Below are positions 15,065 through 15,214 of a stretch of DNA of 15,214 nt, piece by piece. This DNA comes from Verrucomicrobia bacterium 12-59-8. GTDB lineage: Bacteria > Verrucomicrobiota > Verrucomicrobiae > Verrucomicrobiales > Verrucomicrobiaceae. A program made the translations under genes and the position numbers. The first letter of the stretch is position 1. Every line of letters begins with the position of its first letter. Below the pieces are notes generated by a model. That model saw only the letters and a program-made list of their open reading frames with translations, did no database searches and was not told the DNA's origin. Location: the NCBI GenBank assembly GCA_002279765.1, contig NCCR01000121.1, positions 1-15,214 on the forward strand, written 5' to 3'.

Positions 15065-15214
15065 ATGAGTGATTCAAAAACTTGGACTTTCTCCGGCATC
15101 CCCCATCTCTACCGTCACACGAAGGGCACATATTATGCCCGTCTCTCCATTGGCGGCAAACCGACTTTCCGCAGTCTCAAAACCAAGATTTTGAGCGTTG
15201 CGAAACCCCAGCTC
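15065..15214 (+). CDS. Tyrosine recombinase (phage-type integrase), N-terminal fragment
   Basis: The frame starts at ATG 15065-15067 and continues past the right edge, giving 50 residues. IPHLYRHTKGTYYARLSIGGKPTFRSLKT is the usual N-terminal pattern of phage-like tyrosine recombinases: an arm-binding strand pair that starts from x-L-Y-R-H/x-x-x-G-x-Y-Y-A-R and goes on to K-x-x-x-R-S-L-x-T. The catalytic domain with its Arg, His and Tyr residues lies beyond the window, so integrity cannot be judged. The AT-rich leader with a good promoter, and the facing-away orientation from the sulfatase gene, suggest the edge of an integrated element. No tRNA or obvious attachment repeat was seen between 14875 and 15064. 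Confidence 0.75.
   Translation, partial: MSDSKTWTFSGIPHLYRHTKGTYYARLSIGGKPTFRSLKTKILSVAKPQL

Noticed and set aside
1..15214. CRISPR arrays, tRNA or rRNA genes, toxin-antitoxin pairs and defence operons
   Set aside because: No regularly spaced repeats, no cloverleaf or rRNA-like sequence, and no paired small toxin/antitoxin genes were seen; the integrase alone does not make a defence system.

Overview
The window looks like a GC-rich chromosomal segment from a member of the Verrucomicrobia or a close PVC relative. The signs are a secreted sulfatase next to a Tat-exported DUF1501 protein, a solitary FabG, an AsmA-like protein, many small species-specific proteins, and almost no Shine-Dalgarno sequences ahead of the starts. 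The taxon is inferred from gene content and protein style; no 16S or other marker gene is present.

Left part (about 1-4370): a low-conservation accessory stretch, almost all on the minus strand. It begins with the 5' part of a gene that resembles a small IS66-type transposition accessory protein. Then come a secreted protein with two DUF6799-like repeats, an unknown 117-aa protein, a membrane-anchored zinc-ribbon protein with a clear intrinsic terminator, a frameshifted small gene, a dihydrofolate-reductase-like (RibD C-terminal) gene broken by a short frameshifting deletion, a four-helix membrane protein, and on the plus strand a small single-pass membrane protein. Two broken genes and an IS fragment in 3.5 kb suggest a region in decay. 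The two longest gene-free gaps, 181-428 and 2135-2387, hold nothing I can support.

Middle part (about 4479-11212): housekeeping and envelope genes. gltX (minus) is divergent from an AsmA-like gene (plus), with four AT-rich heptamer repeats between them. An SppA-type signal peptide peptidase and a CPBP intramembrane protease follow, only two bases apart, and probably form one operon. A perfect 13-bp hairpin separates them from the convergent fabG. fabG is divergent from a membrane-anchored endonuclease/exonuclease/phosphatase-family protein.

Right part (11223-15214): a Tat-signal DUF1501 protein and an upstream lipoprotein with an OstA/LptA-like C-terminus lie on the minus strand. They are divergent from a secreted sulfatase whose formylglycine motif is C-C-P-S-L rather than C-x-P-S-R. 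Base composition then drops sharply. After a good sigma70-like promoter the window ends inside the N-terminal region of a tyrosine recombinase (phage-type integrase), probably the edge of an integrated element lying mostly beyond the window.

I found no CRISPR array, tRNA, rRNA or convincing new multi-gene system. The most useful leads are the broken DHFR-like gene, the sulfatase active-site substitutions, the shortened GltX, and the integrase boundary.
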